A DNA stretch of 64,000 nt from Chloranthus sessilifolius (taxonomy: Eukaryota > Streptophyta > Magnoliopsida > Chloranthales > Chloranthaceae). The stretch spans positions 102,531,416 through 102,595,415 of the forward strand of contig CM037596.1 in assembly GCA_021018995.1 (NCBI GenBank), in the 5' to 3' direction. Under the pieces are notes generated by a model that saw only the letters and a list, made by a program, of their open reading frames with translations, was not told where the DNA came from and ran no database searches. Shown here piece after piece: positions 48,177 to 58,761 of this stretch. The first letter of the stretch is position 1. Every line of letters begins with the position of its first letter. Both the position numbers and the translations under genes were made by a program.

Positions 48177-48734
48177 TCAAGGGTCATCGCTGGTCTTAAG
48201 TTCTCCCAATTCGAGCTCCTTATACACAGAATAAGGCAACAAGTTGACACTTGCTCCTAAATCCAAAAGGGCCTGATCAATACGGTTATCGCCGATGATG
48301 ATCGAGATTGTAGGACAACCTGGGTCCTTGTATTTGATTGGCAGCTTTGCTTGCAACACTGAACTAACCAGCTCGGCTAAGAAAGCCTTTTTCAGAATAT
48401 TGGTCTTTCTTTTGATTGTGACCAATTCCTTCAAAAATTTAGCATAAGCAGGTACTTGACGGATGGCATCCAGGAAGGGAATATTAATTTTTAATTGCTT
48501 GAAAATCTCATTTATTCCTTCCACATCGCGATTTCTCAGTGGTGCCATCAATCTTTGCGGGTACGGTGCTTTCAGAATAAAACTTTTCTTCTGTTCACTC
48601 TTGTCATCTGATATTTTTTTTGCTTGTACTTTGTCATCAATTTCTTCTCTCTCTTCAGATTGCGTCTCTCTATTAGACTCTTCCTCCTCCTCTAGCAACA
48701 CTACTTTGTTATCGACCTGCTTTCCAGATCTCAA
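48177..48734 (-). pseudogene. Element B protease region
   Basis: 185 codons, with an acidic N-terminal half (VVLLEEEEESNRETQSEE) then PYPQRLM, ELVTIKRK and the aspartic protease site LLDLGASVNLLPYSVY. Athila proteases use this DLGA variant in place of DSGA. It is separated from pol by a stop-containing 190 bp stretch (47984-48176). Confidence 0.8.
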
Positions 48735-50386
48735 CGTTGTGATTGCCCGAATTTGTTATTGATTATCCTCTTGTGTTGAAGTTGATGTTTGTTCAACAAC
48801 CATTTGGCCCCTTGGTTTAGGAACAGGTTGTCTTGGAAATGAACCTTTTTCTCTTTCACAGAGAAAGGATGCCAATTGCCCAATTTGGGTCTCTATTTTA
48901 GAGATTGAGGACGTGTGAGAATGAATGAGTTTCATCAGGTCCTCAGTAGAAGGAGTTTGTGTATGAGGACGCTAATGTGATTTCCCTGTGGGTTGTTAAA
49001 TCCAGGTGGTGGAAATGTCAGCACAAAATTTTGTTGTGGTTGGTTTTGATAACCTCCCATTGGTTGCGTAAACTGAAAATTCTGGTTCATTTGCTGTGGC
49101 TGCCCAACCTGATTTTGATTGTATTGAAATTGATTCGGGTTATTGAACCCTTGCTGCTGAAATTGCCCTTGACCGTAGTTCTGCTGCGATCCTTGGTTGA
49201 AATTTTGTTGGGGATAATCAAAGAATGCAGCTCAGGAAACAGGGGACGAACTTTGGGTGGTATCTCCAGCTATTTGGGTTATTCTCATTGAAAACGTTTC
49301 CTTGATTCCGCCCATAATTATTCACAACATTTAGCTGTTCAGATGTGTCTTCATGATAGTTCTGCATTGAAGGACAATCATCTGCCATATGCATTGGACT
49401 TGCACAAATTGAACATGGCTCAGGTTGTGTATTGACCATATGCACATTCTTCTTTAATTTCAATTCCTCCACTTGTTGAGTGAGGAAGTCAATTTTAGCC
49501 ATCAGATCTGGGGAATCCTTTACTACGTATAGTCCTCCTTTCTTGGTTGAACTCCCGGCTTGATCACGGACTTTGACTGATTGTTCTCGAGTCTTTGTGA
49601 AATCCCAGTGCTGAGAATCCTCAGCTAGCTTTTCTAGGAAAGCATAAGATTCGGTTTCCTTAAGGCTCAGGAATCCTCCGCCATTCATTGACTCCACCAG
49701 ATGTCTATTTGGTTGATTCAGTCCATTGTAGAAACACTGGACCAGTCTCCACTTTGAATATCCATGGTGCGGACATTTGAGTAAGAGATCCATGAATCTA
49801 TCCCAAGCTTCATATAATCTCTCATCTTCCTCTTGCGTGAAATCTGTGATTTCACGTCTAAGGACATTCGTCTTTGCTATAGGGAAGAACTTTGACAGAA
49901 ACTTTTTGACCATCTGATCTCAGGTGGTTATGGATCCCGATGGTAGAGAATTTAACCATGCTTTTGCTTTATCTTTTATAGAGAAAGGAAATAAGCGCAA
50001 TAATGATTCTTCACGAAATTTTGGTAACAGATAAGGACTCGACTTTAAGTCTTTAACGTGCTGGTACGGATCTTCTCGCTCCATGCCATGAAAGATTGGA
50101 AGGATTTGGATGAATTTGTCCGAATTTCAAACCGGTCACCAGGTGTGGCGGGGTATACAATGCATGATGGGGTATTTGTAGTTATCGGAGAAAACAGTTC
50201 TCTCAATGTTGGTTCTTCCTCTTGTTCGAGTTGCCCATTCATGTTGTCAGTCATATTGACTTCAGTGGATGATTCACTTAAAAATTTCTGCCTTGATCTA
50301 GCGTCCTTATGATTTGACCGACAGGCACGTTCGATCTCAGAATTTAACGGTTCTAAATTTCTCTCTTTAGAAGACCTAGTGTGCAT
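48735..50386 (-). pseudogene. Element B gag, frameshifted
   Basis: The start MHTRSSKERNLEPL is at 50386; the N-terminal piece (50045-50386) includes ATPGDRFEIR. After a frameshift, 49218-49913 contains the Athila-type retrotransposon gag core (FLSKFFPIAKTN, LYEAWDRFMDLLLKCPHHG, QCFYNGL) and the zinc knuckle CSICASPMHMADDC. After another break, 48960-49217 reads as a Gln/Asn-rich tail (QNQVGQPQQMNQNFQ). Gag would form the virus-like particle; here it is broken. Confidence 0.82.
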
Positions 50387-50431
50387 GCAAATGATGCACA
50401 GAGTGGAGGTTTCAGGCAGGAAAACCTCAAA

Positions 50432-50457
<26 letters not shown>

Positions 50458-50463
<6 letters not shown>

Positions 50464-50536
50464 ATTGATCGAGTGTGAGTCTCGATCAATCGAGGCAAGG
50501 TCGATGCATCGACAATAGGGGTCGATGCATCGACTC
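50458..50536. promoter_or_regulatory. Dyad cluster in element B 5' leader
   Basis: GATCGATTGATCGAG, CTCGATCAATCGAG, GTCGATGCATCGAC and GTCGATGCATCGACT lie within 80 bp between two poly-T tracts. They sit between the 5' LTR and the gag start. Confidence 0.5.
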
Positions 50537-50662
50537 CCAGCAAATTTTTTTTTTTTTTTTTTCTAATTAAGCAGAAATACTATTTTAATCCTCGAAAATT
50601 CCTAAAATTTACTGTCTACCAAAAATTCAGATTTTCTTAATTCAATCTCAAAACATAAAACT

Positions 50663-52485
50663 TGTGTATTTTAATGTGATGTTTTACTCGTAAGTGCACG
50701 AATCGGTTTGTATATAGTGGGTGCGGAGTACAAGATCGTTCCCACGATGACTAATTTTGAAAGATCTAAAAGAGAAAAGCAATTCTAGAAATCTACTAAG
50801 ATCTAACAGTATTCTACCAGTTTTATGATTTAAGCGGTTGATGAGATGGTAATTAATGACTACAAAAATAAAATTCAATTGATAATTCAAAATGAAAGGT
50901 AAAGATGATGATAAAGATGAAGATACTAAATCCTCCCATCTTTGGTCCGTTCTTCCCATAATATAAATCTAAGGATTAAATTATGAGATATTTCATTGGT
51001 AATAAACATCTTTTATGGGAGATCAATGGTCAACACCTTAATAGGTTCCACGTTGCATCCCTGCAATCAGGACTTAGATGATTTTTATATAAAGATCAAG
51101 GGCATGGCTAGGCACACATGATCTCGTGTTCAAATAAAATCATCCCCAAAGTGAAAATTCCAACAAGAATACCACTTATAAATCAAATCAAGGGCATGGC
51201 TAGGCACACTTTATTCATATTAGGAGTATTTAAGATAAAATTACCATTACTGCATCCAAGATCCCGCGCATGGCTAGGCACACTCGATCCCAGAACATAA
51301 TCGTAATTAGATCCACACGATGAAAGCAAAAAGACCATAACAATGATTGGGTAAAATTACCGTCACAGATTTGAGATCCCGGGCATGGCTAGGCACACGC
51401 GATCCTGGTTAGTGGCGGGGATTTCATCCGTTCATGATAGCACAACAACCATAAAATAAATTCTCATATTTTAATCCTTAATTTATATTATTAAAAGTGC
51501 ATCCCTCGGATGGGAATCATTAGATCCCCATCCCTATAAATTTAGCCACACATATTGTAATTAAATGACATAAATAAATAAAGACGGGAAAATAACATTA
51601 ATTTAATAAATTAAAATTACCTCAAACTTCAAAAGAACTTACTTTGATCCAAAAGTACGATGATCTTCAGAAACGAAATTAATGTAGGAATAAACTTTGA
51701 ACAAAAATTATAACTGAAGGAATGAGTACTGAAAAATTAAGGGAACAAAGCTCTCGAAAAGGAATAATAAAACTTCCCTATTTCTATGTCTAACTATAAA
51801 AAATAAAGGCTAAAAACTAAAAACTCTAAACCTAAAACTCTTTCCTAAAATTAATTCTCTAAAAAAATTCTCTACCTAATTCTCTAAAAAAAATCTCTCC
51901 TCCCGAAGTGTTTGAGTCGCTTTAAATAGACCCCTCGTCGCGGGAGTCTCCCAAGCCATAATTTTAGGGTCGATTAATCGACCAGGGAGGGTCGATGCAT
52001 CGAGCCGCCAAAAAGTCCGAAAAATTAGCTTTACAGTGTTAGTTTCGTGTCAGACTCTGACTTATCCTCGATTAATCGACCTATAGGGTCGATGCATCAA
52101 CCCCAGAAATCCGTGAAATTCAGCACTTTCTTTGTATCAGACACTGCTTCGGTATTTCGGCCATAACGTCCTGTCCCAAACTCGGATTGAGGTGATTCTT
52201 GCGCCGTTGGAAAGCGGACAAAAAGATCTACAACTTTCAGGTTTGACAATTTCATAATTCGGTCGTCTTGAAGGTCCAAATTTAGCTGCAAGTCGCACCA
52301 AGTTCTCGATTACCCAAAGTTGCAGTGTTTTGACATTATATTCAAAATTCTTGGACTGTTTTCTATACTTGGCTTGTATTTACTTGAAACACTTCAAATC
52401 TAATCATTCTCATCAGATAGCCTTCATCGGACAGCTAAATATAGGTATTTAGGGGTGAAATATCATCATTTTTCAGTACTCATCA
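50663..52485 (-). repeat. Element B 5' LTR
   Basis: 1,823 bp, nearly identical to 39246-41087 over most of its length. The small deletions and substitutions are concentrated at about 51085-51270, and there is a substitution patch at 52165-52260. Dyads at 51966-52100. The adjacent leader (AGTTTTATGTTTTGAGATTG on minus) lacks the tRNA-Asp primer site found in A. Confidence 0.92.
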
Positions 52486-52734
52486 TGTATGTATACTGGT
52501 TAGTCTTGCAATGTGAAGATGTGACTTCATCGTATTCATGAGATATTCTTGTTTGTGCTAAAATCATAAATGGTTCAATAAATCAATCGTTGAAATTGCT
52601 CCGCTCTGAATATTGATTTGATGCTCCTTGTTCATGATGGGTGATTTATTTATTCCTCATAAAATCAACTTCTAATATCGTCATTGGTGTTTAGATTTTT
52701 TGCATCTTATGTTTAAAAAAAATAAAAATTATTT

Positions 52735-53375
52735 CACAGCGTGCTGATACGTCCCAATAGCGTGCTATGGCTAGGGAGGTTACCTTTTGAGATACTTTGG
52801 CTTGTCTCATTGTCCTTGTTGACAACGCGCTGAAATTTCTTCTACAGCACGTCGTGGGTTTTGACAGCACGCCATGGTTACTTCCATAACGCGCTGTGGC
52901 TGGAGTTCTGGGTTTTGTATATCTTTTTCTCTCCCTGTTTGTGAGGAAAACAACACGCTGTCATTTTCGAACAGTGCACTGTGATTATATCTGGTAAGTT
53001 TTCTGCTGTTGGTGGCAGCGTGTCGTAGTTTCTAAACATCGCCTTGTGGATTTTTCTGTACTTTCTTGTCTTCCTGATTGTGAGGGTGACAGCGCGCTGG
53101 TTACTGATCAATGCACTGTGTAGTTTTTTTTGTAGTTTTTGGGCCTTCCTGTTTGTGAGGGCGACAACGCGCCGTGAAAGTGAACCAGTGAGTTGTCGTT
53201 GTTTTTGTAACCGCTATTCTGTTTCGCTTCCCTAGGTGGCATGTTGTTGTCACCCTGACAGCGCGCTGTGGTCTTTATTTCTCTGAATTCAAAGGGTTTT
53301 CAAAATGTCTTTTCGCGGGAGTAGTTGTTGCCCTTTTATGATAGCACGCTGCACAGCGTGCTATGGTGACTGATT
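52735..53375. promoter_or_regulatory. CAGCGCGCTG dyad cluster upstream of element C ORF3
   Basis: About fifteen variants of ACAGCGCGCTGTG over 640 bp (for example near 52737, 52765, 52812, 52835, 52862, 52888, 52952, 52969, 53020, 53091, 53111, 53164, 53259, 53343 and 53352). The same motif clusters in both element C LTRs (31170-31320 and 55294-55375). The cluster ends 100 bp before the ORF3 ATG. Confidence 0.6.
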
Positions 53376-53474
53376 TCCTTTTAACTTAGGGCAATGTTTT
53401 TTTTTTTTTCTTCTTCCTTCTTCTTCCTCATTCCATTCTCCTTCCTCCTCTCGTTCTACCTTCTCTTTCTTTCA

Positions 53475-54619
53475 ATGGCTCCCAAAAAGAAAATCAAGAT
53501 GGCCTCTTCTTCATCCGACTTGACTGCTCCTCACATGCTCATTTCAGAGACGGATGAGCAAAACTTTAGTTTACTTCAATCTCAGTCGTTTGTGATGGAG
53601 CGGCACTTTAATCTTGAGTGTATGTCGGAATACTCTTTCCACGGTAAGATCTTCTTTCATTGTTGTGTACCTCTATTTTCTTTACGTGGTTCGACTTTTT
53701 CAGATGTAGTTTGATTCTTCTATGCTAACTACGAGTCGTCATAGAGTGTGTCTTCTCTAGAAGAGAAGAATCTTGTGTCATATGTCAGTGGCATATAAAT
53801 CACGGTCACCCCTGCCATGATCTCTATAATTCTAGGGATTCCTCCTAATCCCGATGGTGTTCTTCATCCACGAGACTCGAGTTCCCCCTCTGAAGATTTT
53901 CCTGATCTCACGTGGCAAACGGTCGTTGATCATGTTTGTACGTCTTCTGGGTTGAACCCACAATCTACTATTCCTGCCAAGTCTCTCAAACTTCGCTTTT
54001 ACATCTTGCGTATTTTGATTTTTGGCACCCTCTGGCAGAAGGTTAGAAACCTTAATGAGGTTAGGCTTCCCGAAATGTTCATTATGTAGCTGATCGACAC
54101 AGATCGACTTGTGTGTGTTTCCACCATCATGTGGCGAATCATTCGTGTGCGGTGTATTAAACCTAGGGACCATGCGTTAATTCCATTTCCCATTATTTTA
54201 CGAAAATTATTGATTCCTTCTTCAATGTCCCTGCTTATTCGGTCAAAATGTCTCAAGGTACTGATTTTCTTCCTTCCTATCTGGCTACGCTTGAGAGCAC
54301 GTAGAAAAGTCATAATGATCCGCCTAAATCTCCCACGTTCACTCCGGGTGCATCCTCCTCCACCCCGACTGCATCCTCTTCCACCCCGGCCCATGATTGG
54401 CCCCACTTGAACCTTGATTTTCAAAATCTTGTTTTACGCCGATTCCACTTTTTTTCAATCCGCTTCGACTCCATTGAGGGTACTATCCATAACTTATAGG
54501 AGGATGTGGACGTTATGGATTCTCACATGATTGACTTGATGGACGCTTTTACTAAGTATTGTGCCACAGATGAGTCGAAAGATGCTGGTGGTGCATTGAG
54601 CAGTGGAGCGAAAGGGTGA
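53475..54619 (+). pseudogene. Element C accessory ORF3, 'putative plant transposon protein'-like
   Basis: ATG at 53475 (MAPKKKIKMASSSSD, with an NLS-like basic start), then FSLLQSQSFVMERHFNLE. One frame continues through stops at 53712, 53742 and about 53797, past FFYANYESS and SYVSG, into TPAMISIILGIPPNPDGV (53800-53860). Beyond a TAG at 54087 it goes on to LIDTDRLVCVSTIMWRIIR and ALIPFPII. The order ERxF, FYAN, V.G, I...LGIPP..DGV is characteristic of the extra ORF carried by many plant retrotransposons. The Pro/Ser/Thr-rich tail (about 54330-54400) is in a shifted frame and the last frame ends at a TGA at 54617. Function unknown. Confidence 0.65.
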
Positions 54620-54798
54620 TCAGGGGAGTATTTCTTGCTTTAAATTTGACAATTTGAACATTTTTTTTTCATTTTATGGTGGATAATGGTTCGTTTTTAT
54701 TTCCTGATATATATTGTCTCCTGATGGATATGTTTTTAGTTTGTACGTAAATGGTTTATTGTGAATGATTGTTTGTGTCTCCCTTTGTCATTTCTGAC

Positions 54799-55107
54799 AA
54801 AAAGGGGGAGATATGTTTACAACTGATGAGGTTCATTTGCTGATGAGGGGTTTCATTTGATAAATGAAATTATTGTTGGTCTTTGGATGCATTTGCTTGA
54901 TTTATTTGTTTTGCAGGTGATGGATCAAGACCCATCTTGGCTTAGGATAGGATTAGATTTAGGGGGAGATCATGAGCCTTTGTAATTTTATCCTTATTGT
55001 TTTATCATATAGATCAATGTATAGGATTAGTGGGGCTACATTGATGTAATATGTTTAAATTATTGTAAATATGATTTTTTGTTATAGAATGTAATAAAGG
55101 GGGAGAT
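54799..55107 (+). other. Element C triple polypurine motif before the 3' LTR
   Basis: AAAAAGGGGGAGAT at 54799-54812, TTTAGGGGGAGATC at about 54957-54971, and AAAGGGGGAGAT at 55096-55107. The last abuts the LTR and is the functional-type polypurine tract. The other two are upstream repeats, a habit known from SIRE-type elements. Confidence 0.7.
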
Positions 55108-56044
55108 TGTTAGATCTTGTTTGTCATGTTCTACTCTAAAATTCGTGTAGGTCTCCCTTACGACTTGTATGCGCCAAGATGGATGAGTTCGACCTTGATC
55201 AATCAAGATTATCAGTCACACATCCCATGACCATGTTGTTTATAACCCAAAAGATCTTTAAAATATATTTAAAAAATTTAACCTGAAGTTATGTCTATAG
55301 CGTGCTGTGATGTTGCTCATAGCATGCTGTGATGTTTCACAGCGCGCTGTTGAGGACATCACAACGAGCTGTGGGTTTCTCAGGACGAAATTTCACTTTT
55401 GAGAAAAATGGGCTTTTTGAACCTTTTTAGTTTTTTAGTCTTTTGGCTGTTTTAGGGTTTTGTTAAAATCGTTTTTGAGATTATAGTGGTGGTTAAGCAA
55501 ACTAAGAGAGCTTCTTCCTCCTAGTGAGAAAACCCTATCTTCTTCTTCTTCTTCTGTCTTTTGAATCTTTTGCTTTTTTGATAAATTGGTTTGTTCAAAA
55601 GGGTTCTTTTCTTCATCAACATTTTATTCCTATTAACTCAAGTTAGTTGAGTGTTTTGCTCAAATGAGTTGACTGTGTTGAGCCCTAAAGATTAGGGTGT
55701 GATTGGTAGCATTGTGGATCTCAAGGTGAATCATTGTGCGTTTATCAACGGTAGAGGAGGGCATCACAATCAGAAAGCTATGGAGGCGACCGACGATAGG
55801 GAGTTGGGTTGCACGGAGGTTTGATAGGGCATTCGCATTTGTCGGTATATCATTCGAAACTCTTAGTAATCAATTTTTTGTCAAAGTGGATTTGGCTTAT
55901 GGACTTCAGTCCCGTGATTTTTCCCAGTGATTGGGTTTCCACGTATATCTCGTGTTGTGGTGATTGTTGGCGTTCTTGTGTAATCACTAGATTAATTAGA
56001 ATTGACCGAATACCCGATAAGTTCCGTAGATAGACGGAATTTCA
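55108..56044 (+). repeat. Element C 3' LTR
   Basis: 937 bp, TGTTAGATCTTG ... GACGGAATTTCA, matching 30991-31942. Carries CAGCGTGCTGTGATG dyads at 55294-55375. The short ORFs inside (55736 and 55809) are LTR reads. Confidence 0.9.
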
Positions 56045-56445
56045 ATCTTTTTTGGACGTTGTTGGTTTTAGAGTTGGGATCTCTTTTGTGCACGGGAGTT
56101 AGAGAGAGAACTTGAGGTTTTTTTTTTTATGTGAGTCTTGATTTTTTGGGCACGGGCATGGGTATTTGTGGTTTTCTTGTGTTAGGTAAGATTGGAGAGT
56201 ACGATCTTTATTGTTTGTAGCCTTTGTGCATCTTCTTCTTGATAGTGAAAACACTTTATTTGACTGCCCTTGATGTAGGCTTAGGCCAAATCACGTAAAT
56301 GTTGTTCTTGTTTGTAGTGTGATCTTTTTATCTCTTTCTATCTTCTTGTGTTATTTGTTACTTAGTTATTGATTGTCTTCTCTGTATGTGAAAACAATTA
56401 ACGAGATTGAAAGTGCAAAGACTTTCTAGGAGTTTTTGCACAACA

Positions 56446-57900
56446 AATCTTTCATATATCAACTAATTCATGATTTTTCCTTTGAGAAATGATCCAAATC
56501 TTAAGCTTACGCAAGGATACCTTTCCATTTGGGATTGGATGCAATGATCCCCGGTTGGATAACGCAGCCTGCCAAAGATCGGCTTTTGGGTCTCGATCTT
56601 GGCCGATGATAGTAACAGGGTTCACATTTGAAGGCGGAATACAGCCATAAATCCATACATCCTCATAAAGAAAGCTACCAAGGTTACATCAAAATAGGAA
56701 AGAAAATTGCAATATTTTATACAATTTTACTTTATTTAGAGTTTAATTAAACCAAAATATTGTATCCCATCATTGAAACTTTCTTTCCAAGTTAGCGAAG
56801 TTAGCATCTCACCAACTGCCATTTACTTGACTACCTTGAAAAAGAGAACGACTTTCGTTACCGCCTCTATCTATACGTATCACAAACTAAAGCACATGCT
56901 AACATAGTCACCAAATTCTCAGAATTATTGAAAAATTTCAGAATAATTCTCAAATTTAAGGTTGCATGATTTACACAAGTATTATTCACAAACTTTTAAA
57001 AGAATTCATGTTTGTTAAAAAGTCACAAACTGCACGAATAATTCATGATTTTTTCAATACATCATGATTTTTAATATTTCTTAAATATATATTTTTTTTA
57101 CTTTTTAATCTTCGTATTTTTAATTTTTCCGCTGATTTTTGTCCGAATTTTTCCCCCAACCAGCGGAATTTTTTTAATATTTTAATCTTGCCGAATTATT
57201 GCGACTTGGTGACTATGCATGTCAATGGCCTTCAAAGCTATACATGTCAGCTTTTAGTTTGAGGAGCGACCTTGATCATCAATCCCATCCCCAGTTTCTT
57301 CAATTTTATAATAATGTTCGACTGGACTCGACCTGAAGGTCAGGTTGGATGCCTCATGCCTCATTTGACCCGATAGATCAATTTTATCCGTCAGACCTAG
57401 AAAAAAAACATGTCAAGTCGGGCATTAGGTCGACCCGACCCATTGATAGTCCTAAACCCAAGTATTCTAACCAGCATTCCATTATTGACATGTCTCATAC
57501 TCTCTCATCTAAAAAGGGTCCTATGAGAGGATTGGAATCATCCCATCGAGACGCTTTAATATTGATCATTTAAATAATATTAACGATCATCCAGTTTAGA
57601 ATGCATAGATTAGACAATTTAGATCGATCATCCAATAAATTTGATTTTCGAATCATAACATTTTGATGAGTTGGATTTATCAAAAACATATGCCACGGAG
57701 CCAACACATGAATCCTTTGGCTTAAGACATCAACTTTACCTTTTATTTACTTGCAGAAGCTAGCTTTTGACCCTCTCTCTCTTTAGAGAACACCATGCAT
57801 GCATCACGCCATGGTAACTAAAAGTAAACTTGCACGTAACTCTACTATTCTCTAGGCCTGCAGCCCTTAGAAGAAAGCCATCCTATCCCTTTCTTGAGTT
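56446..57900. other. Host intergenic DNA with one exon-like minus-strand segment
   Basis: On the minus strand about 56498-56680 reads openly for some 60 codons (LYEDVWIYGCIPPS ... LHPIPNGK). It has a pyrimidine-rich acceptor ending TTGGTAG and a donor AAG|GTATCC, and it is GC-richer than its surroundings. I do not recognise the product. The remainder is AT-rich, with repeated ATTCATGATTTT words at 56980-57070, and shows no gene. Confidence 0.3.
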
Positions 57901-58697
57901 GTTAAGAAGAGAGAACCAAACCATTGACATGCCTTCAGGGCTTGAATATAGGCAAAATTTTATTCAATAAAGAGTTGGAACTATATATGTGCACGGGCCG
58001 TGCCCTATTGTCCCTATTTAGCTACAAGATCAAATCCTCAGTTTGTGTATGTTATGGAAGACTTAGATTTCGCAGGGATTTTGGAAGATATCCATGCCTT
58101 TTTGTTGATTCCCACAAGCATGTAGGTTTTTTTTTTTTTTTATAATTTATTTATGAAAGAAAACTTTGTTAACACTAAATCATATAGGTTTTTATAATTA
58201 TTTTTTCTTTTGTGCTTAATAAAAGGGTGAGGACCCACCAACCTCAATGTTTGCCTATTAAAAATAAAAATATTATGTTATCTTTACTTCTTTATTGTTA
58301 TAGGTGGATAGAGTTGCGGGAAATAAAGAGTACCTAACCAAAGTAGGTTGATCACGTTAACCATGCAAGACGTCATGTATAATATTGCTAATTTAGTAGA
58401 TAGGTGAACGTTCTAAAATATCCGAAGTAACCCATAAGGGTCTTAACTAAGGGTATCAGTGGGCCCGGGTTGGGCCTACGTTTTCGAAATTTTCCAGGAT
58501 GCTAGCTCCAAACATGACCTATTTTTTTTTGAAGATTACCGAGCTCTAGGCAGGGTGTCTATGACCTCCCAGCCCACTCCCTGCCAGAGGATCTGCTCTG
58601 GTGAGGAGCTGATTTCAATGTCAAGGGCAACATTGTAATTTTATCATCAGCCAAGATTATTTTAATAAGAAAGTCAAATATGAAATGTATAAGGGTG
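57901..58697 (+). other. Upstream region of lipase copy 2
   Basis: Collinear with about 1700-2430 upstream of copy 1, including TTATGGAAG, TTTTTGTTGAT, ACCAAAGTAGGTTGATCAC and the candidate TATA at 58698. No gene inside. Confidence 0.5.
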
Positions 58698-58761
58698 TAT
58701 AATTCCCATTTCCCAGAAGGCTAGTAGCAATTGCTATACACGCTTTATCTGTCTAGTGGAG

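Larger units (their letters stand above)
39246..52485 (-). mobile_element. Element B: Athila-like gypsy retrotransposon, nearly full length
   Basis: 13.2 kb, minus orientation, target duplication TGTAT (39241-39245 and 52486-52490). 3' LTR 39246-41087, 5' LTR 50663-52485. Order in sense: gag, protease, RT/RNase H/integrase, dyad cluster, accessory ORF3, long 3' UTR, polypurine tract (GTTTGGGGGTA before 41087). The two LTRs are very similar over long stretches, so this is the youngest large insertion here. It sits in element C's spacer between pol and ORF3. The primer-binding site seen in A is missing, and several coding regions are damaged. Confidence 0.93.
30991..56044 (+). mobile_element. 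Element C: SIRE/Maximus-like Ty1/copia retrotransposon with accessory ORF
   Basis: Plus orientation, target duplication ATCTT (30986-30990 and 56045-56049). 5' LTR 30991-31942, 3' LTR 55108-56044. Primer site TTGGTATCAAAGCAAGG at 31944-31960 (initiator-Met type). Polypurine tract AAAGGGGGAGAT directly before the 3' LTR. Without the nested solo LTR D and element B it is about 10.3 kb, large for copia and in line with SIRE/Maximus elements that carry an extra 3' ORF. Coding regions are heavily mutated. It is itself inserted in the 3' LTR of element E. Confidence 0.9.
29700..56445 (+). mobile_element. Element E: gene-less copia-type remnant hosting element C
   Basis: The 5' LTR survives only as its last roughly 110 bp (29700-29808, ending GTACAACA), followed by the primer site TTGATATCAAAGCC (29810-29823), close to the initiator-Met type. 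The internal region (29809-30739) is only 0.9 kb and non-coding, ending in AAGGTGGAGATT. The 3' LTR begins TGTTGGGTTTAGGG at 30740 and is split by element C (30991-56044). It resumes at 56050 and ends TTGCACAACA at 56445, matching the 5' remnant (GAGATTG(A/G)AAGTGCAAAG). No target duplication is recoverable because the 5' end is truncated. Confidence 0.7.
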
